Of a stretch of 64,000 bases of DNA, positions 1-8,456 are shown piece by piece. Positions within the stretch are counted from its first letter, which is position 1; the number at the start of each line of letters is the position of its first letter. A model generated the notes under the pieces. The model was given only the letters and a program-made list of their open reading frames with translations, made no database searches and was not told the DNA's origin. This stretch comes from Sediminicoccus sp. KRV36. Lineage in GTDB: Bacteria; Pseudomonadota; Alphaproteobacteria; Acetobacterales; Acetobacteraceae. Location: contig NZ_CP085081.1 of the NCBI RefSeq assembly GCF_023243115.1, positions 496,001 through 560,000 on the forward strand. The letters run 5' to 3'. A program made the position numbers and the translations under genes.

Positions 1-192
1 CGCCTCGCCGAGGGCGTGGACCCCGCCAGAATCGAGGCGCGCAGCGGCTTGCGCTTCGTGGACACGGTGGACCCCGCGATGCTCAGCGCCTGCCTGGAGG
101 AGGGGTATCTGGAGTGGCAGGGGCCACGCCTGGTGGCGACCAGCGAAGGCCGCGTGCGCCTCGACGCCCTGCTTCCGGCCTTGCTTCGCTGA
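1..192 (+). CDS. hemW: HemW-like radical SAM protein, C-terminal fragment
   Basis: Only the last 63 codons are inside the window; the frame is open from base 1 and ends at TGA 190-192. The tail has the winged-helix-like ending of HemW (formerly coproporphyrinogen III oxidase-like): an 'SGLRF' element, then 'EEGYLEWQG', and a closing 'GRVRLDALLPALL'. HemW is a radical SAM heme chaperone; the catalytic Cys motif would lie upstream, outside the window. The call rests on this C-terminal pattern alone. Confidence 0.7.
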   Translation, partial: RLAEGVDPARIEARSGLRFVDTVDPAMLSACLEEGYLEWQGPRLVATSEGRVRLDALLPALLR

Positions 193-331
193 GGCGGGCT
201 GTGCAGGATGCAACCATGTTCCTGAAGAGCACCCTTTCGCGAATTACGCGCCCGGCCGGCTGATCCGCGTCGCGAGCCCGCGGCGCGCCACCGCGCCGGG
301 CCTTCGCGAACCCCTTTCAGGAACCACCCTC

Positions 332-592
332 ATGACCACCAATGTGCTGTTTACCGTGGATGCCTTCGCCGAACCCGGCCTGCTGCCACGCCTTCTGCAA
401 CCCTTCGCCAAGCGGGACCTGACGCTCGACCACATGCTGGCCCGCCGGGAGGGCGAAATGCTGCGCGTGGAACTCGGCATGGCGGCCATGCCGGCGGAGA
501 TGGTGCATCTCGTCGCCGGCAATCTCGGCCAGGTGATCGGCGTGGTGCGCGTCCAGGAAACCCGCCGCGAGGCGCTGCGCGAAGCCGCCTGA
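332..592 (+). CDS. Small ACT-domain-like protein
   Basis: An 86-residue protein without signal peptide or membrane segment. The pattern 'EPGLLPRLLQPFAKRDL' followed about 45 residues later by 'VAGNLGQVIGVVRVQ' matches the beta-alpha-beta layout of ACT domains, as in the small subunit of acetolactate synthase. It is too short to be a full IlvH and no ilvB partner lies nearby. ACT domains usually bind amino acids or other small ligands, but no ligand can be named here. The start has an AGGAA element about 10 bases upstream. The 139 bases before it hold nothing else I recognise. Confidence 0.55.
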   Translation: MTTNVLFTVDAFAEPGLLPRLLQPFAKRDLTLDHMLARREGEMLRVELGMAAMPAEMVHLVAGNLGQVIGVVRVQETRREALREAA

Positions 593-666
593 CTGGACGC
601 TGACGCGCCGCGCTGATCTAGTCCGGAACGAGCGCGGGAATCGCGCCGCTTTCGGGAGGTTCCTGC

Positions 667-1620
667 ATGCCCTTGTCGCGCCGCCTGGCCCTTGCCGCCG
701 CCCTGCTGCCAGGGCTGGCGCAGGCGCAGGAATACCCGGCCCGCGCGCCACGCCTGTTGATCGGCTTTCCACCCGGCAGTGCCGCCGATGTCGCGGCGCG
801 GCTGATCGCCCCGCCGCTGGGCGTGGCGCTGGGCCAGAACCTCATCATCGAGAACCGGCCAGGCGCTGGCAGCAACATCGCGACCGAGCAGGCGGCGCGT
901 GCCGCGCCCGATGGCTATACGCTGCTGCTCGGCTCCGTCGCCAATACGATCAATGCGAGCCTGCAGCGCGACCTGCCCTTTGATTTCGCGCGGGACCTCG
1001 CCCCCGTGGCGCCCTTTGTCAGCATTCCGAACCTGCTGGTGGTGCATCCTTCCGTGCCGGCCACGAATGTGGCCGAGCTGATCGCCCTGGCGCGTGCGGG
1101 GCAGCTTTTCTTTGCCTCCTCCGGGATCGGCACGGCGCCGCATCTCTCGGGCGAGTTGTTCAACCTGATGACCGGCACGCGGATGACGCATGTGCCCTAT
1201 CCGGGCAGCGCGCAGGCGGTGACGGATCTTCTGGCCGGGCGTGTCTGCGTGATGTTCTCACCCGCCTCCACGGTGTTGCAGCATGTCCGCGCGGGGCGGC
1301 TGCGGGGCCTCGCTTCCACCGGGGCCACGCGCACGGCGGCGGCCCCCGAATTGCCGACCATGATCGAGGCCGGGCTGGCGGGCTTCCTGAGCGCCGTCTG
1401 GTTCGGCCTGATGGCGCCCGGGGCGACACCCGCCCCCATCATCACGCGGCTGGCCGAGGCGGTGCGCATCGCCCTGAACACCGGCGAGACCCGCGCCCAG
1501 CTCATCGCCCAGGGCTTTGACGTGCTGGATGGCGGGCCGGCCGATCTGGCCCGGCTGATCGCCGAGGAAACCACCAAATGGGCGCGCGTCGTCGAAGCCT
1601 CCGGCGCGCGGAACAACTGA
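667..1620 (+). CDS. Bug-family periplasmic receptor (tripartite tricarboxylate transporter type)
   Basis: A 317-residue secreted protein. An N-terminal signal peptide ends near 'LAQAQ' (residue about 20), followed by the family opening 'PARAPRLLIGFPPGSAADVAAR' (broken by variation) and 'IIENRPGAGSNIATEQAARAAPDGYTLLL', which are hallmarks of Bug/TctC receptors. These bind carboxylates in the periplasm and deliver them to TctAB permeases. No tctA or tctB is in the window, so it is an orphan receptor here. A GGGAGG ribosome site lies just before ATG 667. The GlcG-like gene follows 20 bases after the stop. Confidence 0.9.
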   Translation: MPLSRRLALAAALLPGLAQAQEYPARAPRLLIGFPPGSAADVAARLIAPPLGVALGQNLIIENRPGAGSNIATEQAARAAPDGYTLLLGSVANTINASLQRDLPFDFARDLAPVAPFVSIPNLLVVHPSVPATNVAELIALARAGQLFFASSGIGTAPHLSGELFNLMTGTRMTHVPYPGSAQAVTDLLAGRVCVMFSPASTVLQHVRAGRLRGLASTGATRTAAAPELPTMIEAGLAGFLSAVWFGLMAPGATPAPIITRLAEAVRIALNTGETRAQLIAQGFDVLDGGPADLARLIAEETTKWARVVEASGARNN

Positions 1621-1640
1621 TCTCACGAAAGGGTAGCTGA

Positions 1641-2165
1641 ATGGCCAAGCTCAGGCTCGCCGAATGCCGGCGCTTCATCCGCGCGGTGATGGAAAAGGCG
1701 GAGGAGATGAAGGTGCCGGTCTCCGTCGCGATGGTCGGCCCGGAAGGCCATCTCATCGCCATGGAACGGATGGATGATGCGGGCTGGATTACGCCCGAGA
1801 CGGCGGCGGCCAAGGCCTTCACCATGGCGGCCTTCCGCTCGATGAGCCCGCGCTTCCAGGATGGCCTGGTCACGCAGCAATGGCTGCGGGAACGCAATCC
1901 GCAACTCGCCGTGAATGCGGCGGTGTTCACCGGCGGCAAGATCTTCATCTCGGGCGGTGCGGCGCCGGTCTTCAAGGGCAATGAGCTGGTCGGCGCCTAT
2001 GGCATCAGCGGCGGCACCTCGGACCAGGATGAGGTGATGGGCTGCTACGCCCGCGAAAAGCTGGGCTGGCTGCACAAGCCGGCCAAGGACGACACGCCGC
2101 AGGAGGTGAAGGACCACATCAACGCGATCTACGACAAGGTGGGCCTGGGCAAGCGCAAGCTCTGA
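1641..2165 (+). CDS. GlcG/HbpS-family (DUF336) protein
   Basis: A 174-residue soluble protein with the GlcG/HbpS pattern: 'VSVAMVGPEGHLIAMERMDDA', a 'TAAAKAFTMAAFR' helix, and the glycine-rich 'ISGGAAPVFKGNELVGAYGISGG' segment (written here in parts). Family members bind haem or corrin-like cofactors or act as small ligand sensors; in many proteobacteria they sit inside glycolate or aromatic catabolic operons. It lies 20 bases after the Bug receptor and shares its strand, so co-transcription is likely. Its biochemical role here is unknown. Confidence 0.8.
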   Translation: MAKLRLAECRRFIRAVMEKAEEMKVPVSVAMVGPEGHLIAMERMDDAGWITPETAAAKAFTMAAFRSMSPRFQDGLVTQQWLRERNPQLAVNAAVFTGGKIFISGGAAPVFKGNELVGAYGISGGTSDQDEVMGCYAREKLGWLHKPAKDDTPQEVKDHINAIYDKVGLGKRKL

Positions 2166-2168
2166 GAC

Positions 2169-2210
2169 GGCGGCGCGACCCCGGCGGGAGGGGCGGCAAG
2201 CCGCGCCGCC
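2169..2210. terminator. Hairpin after the GlcG-like gene
   Basis: Arms GGCGGCGCG (2169-2177) and CGCGCCGCC (2202-2210) are perfect 9-bp complements around a 24-base loop, starting four bases after the stop codon at 2165. There is no clear T-run on the plus strand, so it may be a weak or Rho-assisted terminator. It would separate the receptor/GlcG unit from the CoA-transferase promoter. Confidence 0.4.
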
Positions 2211-2342
2211 CTGATCTCCTGGCTTCACGCAAGCGGGACGCATGTGTTCCTGCCGGGGCGCTGGTCCTTCCATCCGCGTCTCCGGCGGCGCTCACGCCAG
2301 GCATCTGCGGGTGGCGCGCTGTCCGGCATGCCGGGCGATGCG

Positions 2343-2383
2343 TTGACCTTCGGGCCATGCCGGGCAAGAATTGTCCGGACAAT
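2343..2383 (+). promoter_or_regulatory. Promoter with GntR-like palindromic operator
   Basis: TTGACC (2343-2348) and AAGAAT (2366-2371) are separated by 17 bases and form a plausible sigma-70 promoter. A perfect 14-bp palindrome, ATTGTCCGGACAAT (2370-2383), overlaps the -10 and the expected transcription start, an ideal place for a repressor. TTGTC-N2-GACAA resembles GntR-family operators. The promoter lies upstream of ATG 2399 but overlaps the alternative ATG at 2357, which supports 2399 as the true start of the CoA-transferase. Confidence 0.55.
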
Positions 2384-2398
2384 ATATCGGGGGCGCGC

Positions 2399-3595
2399 AT
2401 GAACCAGACCAAGGGACCGCTCGCCGGCTTGCGCGTGATTGACGCCTCGAATTTCCTGGCCGCCCCCACCGTCTCCATGCACCTGGCCGACATGGGGGCC
2501 GAGGTGATCAAGCTCGAACGTCCGGGCGGCGGCGATGAGTTCCGCAACTGGGGCCGCAGGCGGGACGATATCGCGCTGTATTACAAGGTGGTGAACCGCA
2601 ACAAGCTCTCGGTCACGGCGGATTTCCGCACGCCGCTGGGCGTGGAGACGGTGAAGCGCCTGGTGCGCGACGCCGACCTGATCGTGGAAAACTACCGCCC
2701 CGGCACGATGGAGAAATGGGGCCTGGGCTATGACGTGCTGTCGGCCATCAACCCGCGCCTCGTCATGCTGCGGGTGACCGGCTACGGGCAGGAGGGGCCG
2801 AATGCGGGCAAGCCCGGCTTCGGCACCGCCCTCGAGGGCTATGCCGGCTTCGTCTATATCAATGGCGAGGCGGATGGCCCGCCCTTGCTGCCGCCCTTCG
2901 GGCTTTCGGATGCCAGTTCCGGCCTGTGCGGCGCCTTCCTGGCGCTCGCCGCCCTGCGGGAGCGCGATGCCTCGGGCCAAGGCCAGGTGGTGGATCTGGC
3001 CCTCTATGAGGCGATGTTCGCCATGCTCGGCCCCTTCATCGTCGAGCATGACCAATTGGGCGTGGTGCAGGAGCGCATGGGCTCGCGCCTGCCCTGGGTG
3101 GCGCCGCGCAACACCTATCAATGCGCGGATGGCGCCTGGGTGAGCCTCAGTGCTTCCTCCAACGGCACGTTTGCGCGGCTTTGCGCGGCCCTCGAAGCGC
3201 CGGACCTCGCGGCCGATCCGCGCTTCGCGGAAAATGCCGGACGGGTCGCGCATGTGGTGGCGCTGGACGCGGAATTATCCGCGCTGATCGGCCGGCTGGA
3301 TCGCGCCACGCTGATCGCGCGGCTGGAAGCCTCGGATGCGGTGGTGGCGCCGGTGAACAGCGTGGCCGACATCATGCGGGACGCGCATATGGCGGCCCGG
3401 GGTTCCATCATCACCGTGGAGGATACGGAGCTGGGCGGCCCCATGCGCATGCAGGCGCCCTCCGGCCGCTTTTCCCGCACCCCGCCCGGGATCCATCACG
3501 CGGGCCCACCGGCGGGCGCGCATAACCGCGCCATCCTCATGGAGCGCCTGGGCTTTACCGAGGCCGAATTGCACGCAGCGGGAATCGCGCCATGA
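2399..3595 (+). CDS. CaiB/BaiF-family (class III) CoA-transferase
   Basis: A protein of 398 residues from ATG 2399. It has the family III opening 'GPLAGLRVIDASNFLAAP', the 'MGAEVIKLERPGGGDEFRNWG' region (given in pieces) and 'DLIVENYRPGTMEKWGLGYD'. The usual catalytic Asp of the family falls in the 'GLSDASSGLCGA' segment. These enzymes move CoA between a donor acyl-CoA and a carboxylic acid. Its stop overlaps the start of the lyase gene (ATGA at 3592-3595), so the two are coupled: activation of an acid followed by carbon-carbon cleavage is the likely order. An in-frame ATG at 2357 is disfavoured by the promoter position. Confidence 0.88.
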   Translation: MNQTKGPLAGLRVIDASNFLAAPTVSMHLADMGAEVIKLERPGGGDEFRNWGRRRDDIALYYKVVNRNKLSVTADFRTPLGVETVKRLVRDADLIVENYRPGTMEKWGLGYDVLSAINPRLVMLRVTGYGQEGPNAGKPGFGTALEGYAGFVYINGEADGPPLLPPFGLSDASSGLCGAFLALAALRERDASGQGQVVDLALYEAMFAMLGPFIVEHDQLGVVQERMGSRLPWVAPRNTYQCADGAWVSLSASSNGTFARLCAALEAPDLAADPRFAENAGRVAHVVALDAELSALIGRLDRATLIARLEASDAVVAPVNSVADIMRDAHMAARGSIITVEDTELGGPMRMQAPSGRFSRTPPGIHHAGPPAGAHNRAILMERLGFTEAELHAAGIAP

Positions 3596-4566
3596 TCAGC
3601 TTCCCAGCCCGCGCCATCATCACCGAAGTCGGCCCGCGCGACGGGTTGCAATCGCTCGGCCGCTTCGTGCCCACAGACGAAAAACTCTGGCTGATCGAGC
3701 GGCTGGCCGCGGCCGGGCTGCGCGAGATCGAGGCCGTCTCCTTCGCCCATCCGCGCTTCATTCCCGAATTGCGCGACGCCGAGGCGGTGCTGGAGCGCCT
3801 GCCGCCGCTGCCCGGCGTGAATCTGCGCGGCCTCGTGCCCAATGCGCGCGGGGCGGAGCGCGCGGCCGCCACGCGGATTGATGAAATGGTCGGGCTGATC
3901 ACCGCCTCGGTCGCCTATTCCGCGCTCAATCAGAACACCACCATCGAAGGTGCCTTGGAGCAGGCCATCCTCGCACTCCGCATCGCTGAGCGCGCGGGGA
4001 AGCGTTTTTCGCTCGGCCTCGGCATGGCCTTCTGGTGCCCGCTGGATGGGCTGATTCCGGAGGAACGCGTGCTGGCCATCGTGGCCCGGCTCTACGATGC
4101 GGGGCTGCGCGAGCTGATGCTCGCCGGCAGTCTGGGCTTCGAGGACCCGCCGACGGTGCGCGCCCGCTTCGCCCGCATCCTGGACCGCCATGCGGGCATG
4201 ACGCTCTGCTATCATGTGCATGACCAGGCGGGGCTGGCTTCGGCCAATGTGCTGGCCGCGCTGGATGCCGGGGTGACGCGCTTCGAGGTTTCGATCTGCG
4301 GCCTGGGCGGCGGTGTCGCCACCCCCGAGGCCATCGGCAACATGCCGACCGAGGATCTGGTGCAGATGCTGGAACTCTGCGGCATCGAAACAGGGCTGGA
4401 ATCGGGCGCGGTGATCGCGGCCGCGCGCGACATCGCCGCCCGGCTCGCACTGCCGCTGACCAGCCGGGCCGGGCTGCATGGCAACCGCGCCGAGGCGCTG
4501 GCGCATGGCCGTGCCAAGATCGCCGCCAAATCCAGGGCCGTCACGGAATCGGGAGCTTCGTCATGA
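3592..4566 (+). CDS. HMG-CoA lyase-like (HMGL family) aldolase lacking the usual Cys
   Basis: A 324-residue TIM-barrel HMGL-like protein. 'TEVGPRDGLQ' (residues 11-20) and 'YHVHD' (207-211) supply the metal ligands Asp16, His208 and His210, and Asn250 in 'AIGN' is also kept. At the flexible-loop position where HMG-CoA lyase has GLGGC with a catalytic Cys, this protein reads 'GLGGGVAT', with Gly241. A different Cys occurs three residues before the loop (Cys236). The enzyme is therefore probably a lyase for another hydroxy-acyl-CoA, or uses a changed mechanism. It is translationally coupled to the CoA-transferase before it and the Bug receptor after it. Confidence 0.8.
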   Translation: MISFPARAIITEVGPRDGLQSLGRFVPTDEKLWLIERLAAAGLREIEAVSFAHPRFIPELRDAEAVLERLPPLPGVNLRGLVPNARGAERAAATRIDEMVGLITASVAYSALNQNTTIEGALEQAILALRIAERAGKRFSLGLGMAFWCPLDGLIPEERVLAIVARLYDAGLRELMLAGSLGFEDPPTVRARFARILDRHAGMTLCYHVHDQAGLASANVLAALDAGVTRFEVSICGLGGGVATPEAIGNMPTEDLVQMLELCGIETGLESGAVIAAARDIAARLALPLTSRAGLHGNRAEALAHGRAKIAAKSRAVTESGASS

Positions 4567-5549
4567 GAAACGCCATGTGCAACCGGCGGCACTTCGCCCT
4601 GGCTTTGCCGGGACTGGCCTTGCCGAGGCTGGCGCGCGCACAGGATTTTCCGCGCCAGCAGATCCGCCTGATCCTGCCGTTTGCGCCCGGCACCGGCAGC
4701 GACGCCATCGCCCGGATCGTCGCGCATGAAACCCGCAACCGCCTGGCGCATCCGATCGTGGTGGAAAACCGCCCGGGTGGCGGTGGCATCACCGGCACGG
4801 AGCAGGGCGCGCGCGCCGCACCCGATGGGCATACGCTGACGCTCGGCACCACCAGCACCTTCCTGGTGAACCCGGCGCTCAACCCCCGCGCGGGCTACAG
4901 TTTCGAGCGCGATTTCGCGCCGGTGGTGGGCATCGGGCGCAGCTTCTACGTGCTGGTGACGGCCAATACGCCCACCGCGCCGCGTAGCCTCGGCGAATTG
5001 ATCGAAAGGCTGCGGGCGCCTGGCGCGCATGGCACCTTCGCCTCCTCCGGCGCGGGCACCATCACGCATCTCGCCTCCGAGATCGTGCTGCACAAGGCGC
5101 GCGTGGCCGGGACCCATGTGCCCTATCGCGGCAGCGGGGCCGCCATGGCCGACATCATCGGCGGGCAGGTGCTGTTCGGCTCGGATTCGCTGGCCGCCAC
5201 GCTGCCGCTGATCCGCGGCGGGCAGCTGCGCGCGCTGGCCGTCACCTCCCCCACGCGTTTCGCCGGCCTGCCCGATGTGCCCACGCTGATCGAGAGCGGC
5301 ATGCCCGATACGGTGATTGACGCCTGGTTCGGCATCGGTGCGCCCATCGCCACGCCCGCGCCCATCGTGGCGCAGCTCAGCGAGGTGATCCTCGCCGCCA
5401 TCCAGAGCGAGGAGGCAAAGCCGCGCTTCGAGGCGCTGGGGGTGGATCTGCTGGCGCTGGGCCCCGAGGGCTTCGCGCAATTCGTTCGGCAGAGCGGGGT
5501 GTTCTGGCGGGCGTTCCTGCGCGACAGCGGTATCCGGATCGAGTTCTGA
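4563..5549 (+). CDS. Bug-family periplasmic receptor, second copy
   Basis: A 328-residue Bug/TctC-type receptor. A signal peptide with an arginine-rich start ends near 'RLARAQ' (residue about 27); the mature part has 'RLILPFAPGTGSDAIAR' and 'VVENRPGGGGITGTEQGARA', typical of the family. ATG 4563 overlaps the lyase stop (ATGA); an ATG at 4575 is a possible alternative. Its position in the CoA-transferase/lyase operon suggests that it captures the acid those enzymes degrade, but no permease genes are present. Confidence 0.88.
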   Translation: MRNAMCNRRHFALALPGLALPRLARAQDFPRQQIRLILPFAPGTGSDAIARIVAHETRNRLAHPIVVENRPGGGGITGTEQGARAAPDGHTLTLGTTSTFLVNPALNPRAGYSFERDFAPVVGIGRSFYVLVTANTPTAPRSLGELIERLRAPGAHGTFASSGAGTITHLASEIVLHKARVAGTHVPYRGSGAAMADIIGGQVLFGSDSLAATLPLIRGGQLRALAVTSPTRFAGLPDVPTLIESGMPDTVIDAWFGIGAPIATPAPIVAQLSEVILAAIQSEEAKPRFEALGVDLLALGPEGFAQFVRQSGVFWRAFLRDSGIRIEF

Positions 5550-5558
5550 GGGCGACGA

Positions 5559-5608
5559 GGGGCCTGGCCCCCGGCGCTATCGAATCTGCAGGAAACTGAG
5601 TTTCCTGC
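5559..5608. repeat. Two-hairpin intergenic element, copy A
   Basis: The first hairpin is GGGGCC-T-GGCCCC (5559-5571). The second is a 10-bp perfect inverted repeat with arms GCAGGAAACT and AGTTTCCTGC (5588-5608). The following bases to 5636 are also GC-rich and partly complementary to the first part. The element lies between the convergent Bug receptor and emrB-like genes, where it could end transcription from both sides. Related copies start at 14161, 15985 and 28293. Confidence 0.7.
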
Positions 5609-5636
5609 CGGGGTCCAAGCGCCAGCGCCCCTGGCC

Positions 5637-7196
5637 CTACCCCCGATACCCTGGCGGCTTCTGCCGCAGCGTCAGCCCCGGCAGGATCGCCAGCAGGCAG
5701 AGGATGCCCACGATGAGGAAGGCATCCCGGAAGCCCAGCATCTGCGCCTGGGCTTCCACCATGCGCATCATGAAATCATGCGCCGCGTCGCGCCGGATCA
5801 CCTCCGGCAGGCCGCCCTGGCCGTACAGGTTTTCCAGCATCCGGCGCGCTTCCAGCGTGGCGCTGCCGCCATCCAGCAGCGGCCCCAGCGTATCGGCATG
5901 CAGCTGCGTCCGCCGCTCCAGATAGACGGAAAGCAGGTTGGTGCCGAAGGCGCCGCCCAGCATGCGGAAGAAGTTGATCGTCCCCGCACCCTGGCCAAAG
6001 AGATGCGGCGGCAAGGCGCGCATCGCGCCCACATTCATGTTGGGCATGGTGAGGCCGAGGCCGATGCGCCCGATCAGGATCCAGATGGCGAGTTCCCAGA
6101 AATCCGTATCGGTGCCGACAAAGCTCAGCAGCCAGGAGGAGAGGCAGAAGAAAGCCAGCCCCACGCAAACCGGAATCCAGGGCGGCACGAAATCCGCCAT
6201 GCGCCCGGCCAGCAGGAACACGAAAGCCACCACCAGCCCGCCCGGCATCATGATCAGCCCCGAGCGTGTGGGCGTGTAGCCCTGCACCACCTGCACCAGC
6301 AGCGGCAACAGGTAGGTCGAGCCGAAGATGGCAGCGCCATAGATGAAGGCGACCAGCGCCGCCGCCGTGAAGCCGCCATGGCGGAAGACGCGCAGATTCA
6401 TCAGGGGCGCCGGCGCGATCCCCTGCCAGATGAGAAAGCCCAGCGTCGCCGCCAGCGCGATGGCGAGTTGCCCCACCACGCGGTTGGAATTCCAGCCATC
6501 ATGCTGCCCATCCGTCAGCCCCGAGAGCAGCGTGCCGATGGCGATGGCGAGCAGCGCGCAGCCCAGCCAGTCGAAGCCGCGCGCAGCACCCGTCGCCAAA
6601 CGGCCGGGCATGAAGAAAAAGCTCATCACCAGGCCCAGGGCGGCGGGGGGCAGGCTCAGGAAGAACACCGCATGCCAGGAGAATTCATCCACCATGATGC
6701 CGCCCAGCGTGGGCCCGATGGCCGGCGCCATCACCACGCCGAAGCTGAACAACCCCATCGCCGTGCCGCGCCGCTCGGGCGGGAAGACCAGGAAGATCAC
6801 CTGCATCGAGAGCGGTTGCAGCAGCCCCGCCGCCGCCCCCTGCGCCACGCGGCACGCCACCATCACGGCGGTGGAGGTGGCCACGCCCGCCAGGATGGAG
6901 CTGAGGATGAAGACGGTGATCGCGAAGCCATAGGTGCGGCGGAAGCCAAACCGCTCCACCGCCCAGGCATTCAGCAGCATGAAGCCGGTATTGGCGGCCA
7001 GGAAGCCGGTGGAGAGCAACTGCCCCTCCTCATGCCCCATGCCCAGCGCGCCCACGATATCGGGCAGCGCCACGACGACGATGGTGGAGGAGAGAATGGT
7101 GGAAATGGTGCCGGTCAGCGCCGTCAGCGTCACCCACCAGCGATAGGCTGGGCCATAGCGCGCGAACAGCGCCTCGACGGAGGCGCCCTCGCTCAC
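5637..7196 (-). CDS. DHA2-family MFS drug efflux permease (EmrB type)
   Basis: A 519-residue protein with about 14 hydrophobic segments, the size of DHA2 (EmrB/QacA) transporters. It opens with 'GTISTILSSTIVVVALPDI', a segment 1 signature of the group, and contains the motif C-like region 'GPTLGGIMVDEFSWHAVFFL'. It exports lipophilic compounds by proton antiport. The start overlaps the stop of the membrane-fusion gene by 4 nt, as in emrAB operons. Substrate unknown. Confidence 0.9.
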   Translation of the reverse strand: MSEGASVEALFARYGPAYRWWVTLTALTGTISTILSSTIVVVALPDIVGALGMGHEEGQLLSTGFLAANTGFMLLNAWAVERFGFRRTYGFAITVFILSSILAGVATSTAVMVACRVAQGAAAGLLQPLSMQVIFLVFPPERRGTAMGLFSFGVVMAPAIGPTLGGIMVDEFSWHAVFFLSLPPAALGLVMSFFFMPGRLATGAARGFDWLGCALLAIAIGTLLSGLTDGQHDGWNSNRVVGQLAIALAATLGFLIWQGIAPAPLMNLRVFRHGGFTAAALVAFIYGAAIFGSTYLLPLLVQVVQGYTPTRSGLIMMPGGLVVAFVFLLAGRMADFVPPWIPVCVGLAFFCLSSWLLSFVGTDTDFWELAIWILIGRIGLGLTMPNMNVGAMRALPPHLFGQGAGTINFFRMLGGAFGTNLLSVYLERRTQLHADTLGPLLDGGSATLEARRMLENLYGQGGLPEVIRRDAAHDFMMRMVEAQAQMLGFRDAFLIVGILCLLAILPGLTLRQKPPGYRG

Positions 7197-8353
7197 CCGC
7201 GCGCTTCACCGGTGACGCGCACCAGCATGCCCGGGCGCAGCAGGCCAGGTGGCGGCGGCGGGTCCAGCCGCACGCGCAGGGGCAGGCGCTGGGTGATGCG
7301 GGTGAAATTGCCCGAAGGGTTGGCGCTGGGCAGCAGCGCGAATTCGCTGGTCGCGGCCTCCACCATGCGGTCCACGACACCGGCAAAGACCTGGCCCGGC
7401 CAGGCATCCACCGTGACCTGCACGGGCGCGCCCGGGCGGAAATGGCGGATGTCGGTTTCCTTCACATTGGCCTCGATGCGGATCTGCGCGGGGCTGTGCA
7501 CCATGATGATGCGCTGGCCGGCCAGCACATACTCGCCGGGGTCCATGAAGATGCGGTCCACCACGCCATCAAACGGCATGCGGATGGTGCGGTCCGCCAG
7601 ATCCAGCGCCGCGCGGTCCCGGGTGGCGGTCAGCTCACGCTCCTGCGGGCCCAGCGAATCCAGCTGGCGGGCGATGACCTGCATCTCCTCCCGCGCGGCC
7701 ATGGCCAGCGCCATCAGCGCCTCCGCATTGCGGATTTCGGCCGCGGCGGCGATGGCGCGCTGGCGGGCGGAATCGAGGCCGGCGCGCAGCATCTCGAAGC
7801 GCTGGCGGGTGCCCGCACCGCTCTGGATCAGTCGCTCGGCGCGGAGCAGCTCGGCCTCGGCGAAATCGCGCTCGGCCTCGGCGGCGGGCAGGGTGGTGCG
7901 GGCGGAATCGAGCTTGGCCATGGCCGCCGCGTGCTGGCTTTCGCTCTGCCGGTCCACCTGGATCAGCCGCGCCTGCAATTCGCCGCGCCGGGCGGCGATG
8001 CCGGCCAGGCGGGCATTGAGTTCCTCCACCGCCAGCGCCGCCTCCCGCGCGTCAATCTGCACCAGCAGGTCGCCCTGGCGCAGCGCATCCCCGGCGGTGA
8101 CGGGCAGGGCCTGCACCCAGCCGGGCACACGGCTGGCCAGGATGACCATGTCGGAGGCGACGCGGGCATCATCGAGGACGACATGGGTGAACTGGAATTG
8201 CAGCCAGCGGGCGCCAAGGCCGAGCGCGAGGAGAACGGCCAGCGCCGCGCCCAGAAGCTGCACCCTGTGGCGCAGCCTGACCCGCCCAACCTTCCCCAAG
8301 GTCTTGAGCGGGGCGCCGTCACGCGTGCTGCGCTCGGCCGGCCCGATATCCAT
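7193..8353 (-). CDS. HlyD-family membrane fusion protein (EmrA type)
   Basis: A 386-residue periplasmic adaptor. A single membrane anchor lies at about residues 31-50; then 'VILASRVPGWVQALPVTAGDALRQGDLL' forms the lipoyl-like half, followed by a long alpha-helical coiled-coil region (about 115-235) and the second lipoyl half 'RMPFDGVVDRIFMDPGEYV'. It bridges the EmrB-type permease to an outer-membrane channel, which is not encoded here. A GAAGG ribosome site lies 8 bases before ATG 8353. The upstream promoter carries a palindrome that suggests repressor control. Confidence 0.9.
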   Translation of the reverse strand: MDIGPAERSTRDGAPLKTLGKVGRVRLRHRVQLLGAALAVLLALGLGARWLQFQFTHVVLDDARVASDMVILASRVPGWVQALPVTAGDALRQGDLLVQIDAREAALAVEELNARLAGIAARRGELQARLIQVDRQSESQHAAAMAKLDSARTTLPAAEAERDFAEAELLRAERLIQSGAGTRQRFEMLRAGLDSARQRAIAAAAEIRNAEALMALAMAAREEMQVIARQLDSLGPQERELTATRDRAALDLADRTIRMPFDGVVDRIFMDPGEYVLAGQRIIMVHSPAQIRIEANVKETDIRHFRPGAPVQVTVDAWPGQVFAGVVDRMVEAATSEFALLPSANPSGNFTRITQRLPLRVRLDPPPPPGLLRPGMLVRVTGEARG

Positions 8354-8395
8354 CGCCGCATCCTTCCCGCCGCGTCCATGACCCGGCTGGTGAAA

Positions 8396-8425
8396 ATCAT
8401 AGGCCCAGTTTGCTTGTCAGGACAA
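8396..8425 (-). promoter_or_regulatory. emrAB-type promoter with TTGTC-N2-GACAA operator
   Basis: On the minus strand, TTGTCC (complement of 8420-8425) and TATGAT (complement of 8396-8401) are 18 bases apart. The -35 is embedded in the palindrome TTGTC-CT-GACAA (8414-8425). A repressor bound there would block RNA polymerase. The same half-sites occur in the CoA-transferase promoter at 2371-2382. No regulator gene is adjacent. Confidence 0.5.
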
Positions 8426-8456
8426 ATCCACCGCAAGCCTGTCTCAGCTGGCGGAT

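Noticed and set aside
5778..8381. Long plus-strand frame opposite the efflux genes
   Set aside because: Arg/Gly-rich shadow of the emrAB-type genes, without conserved motifs.
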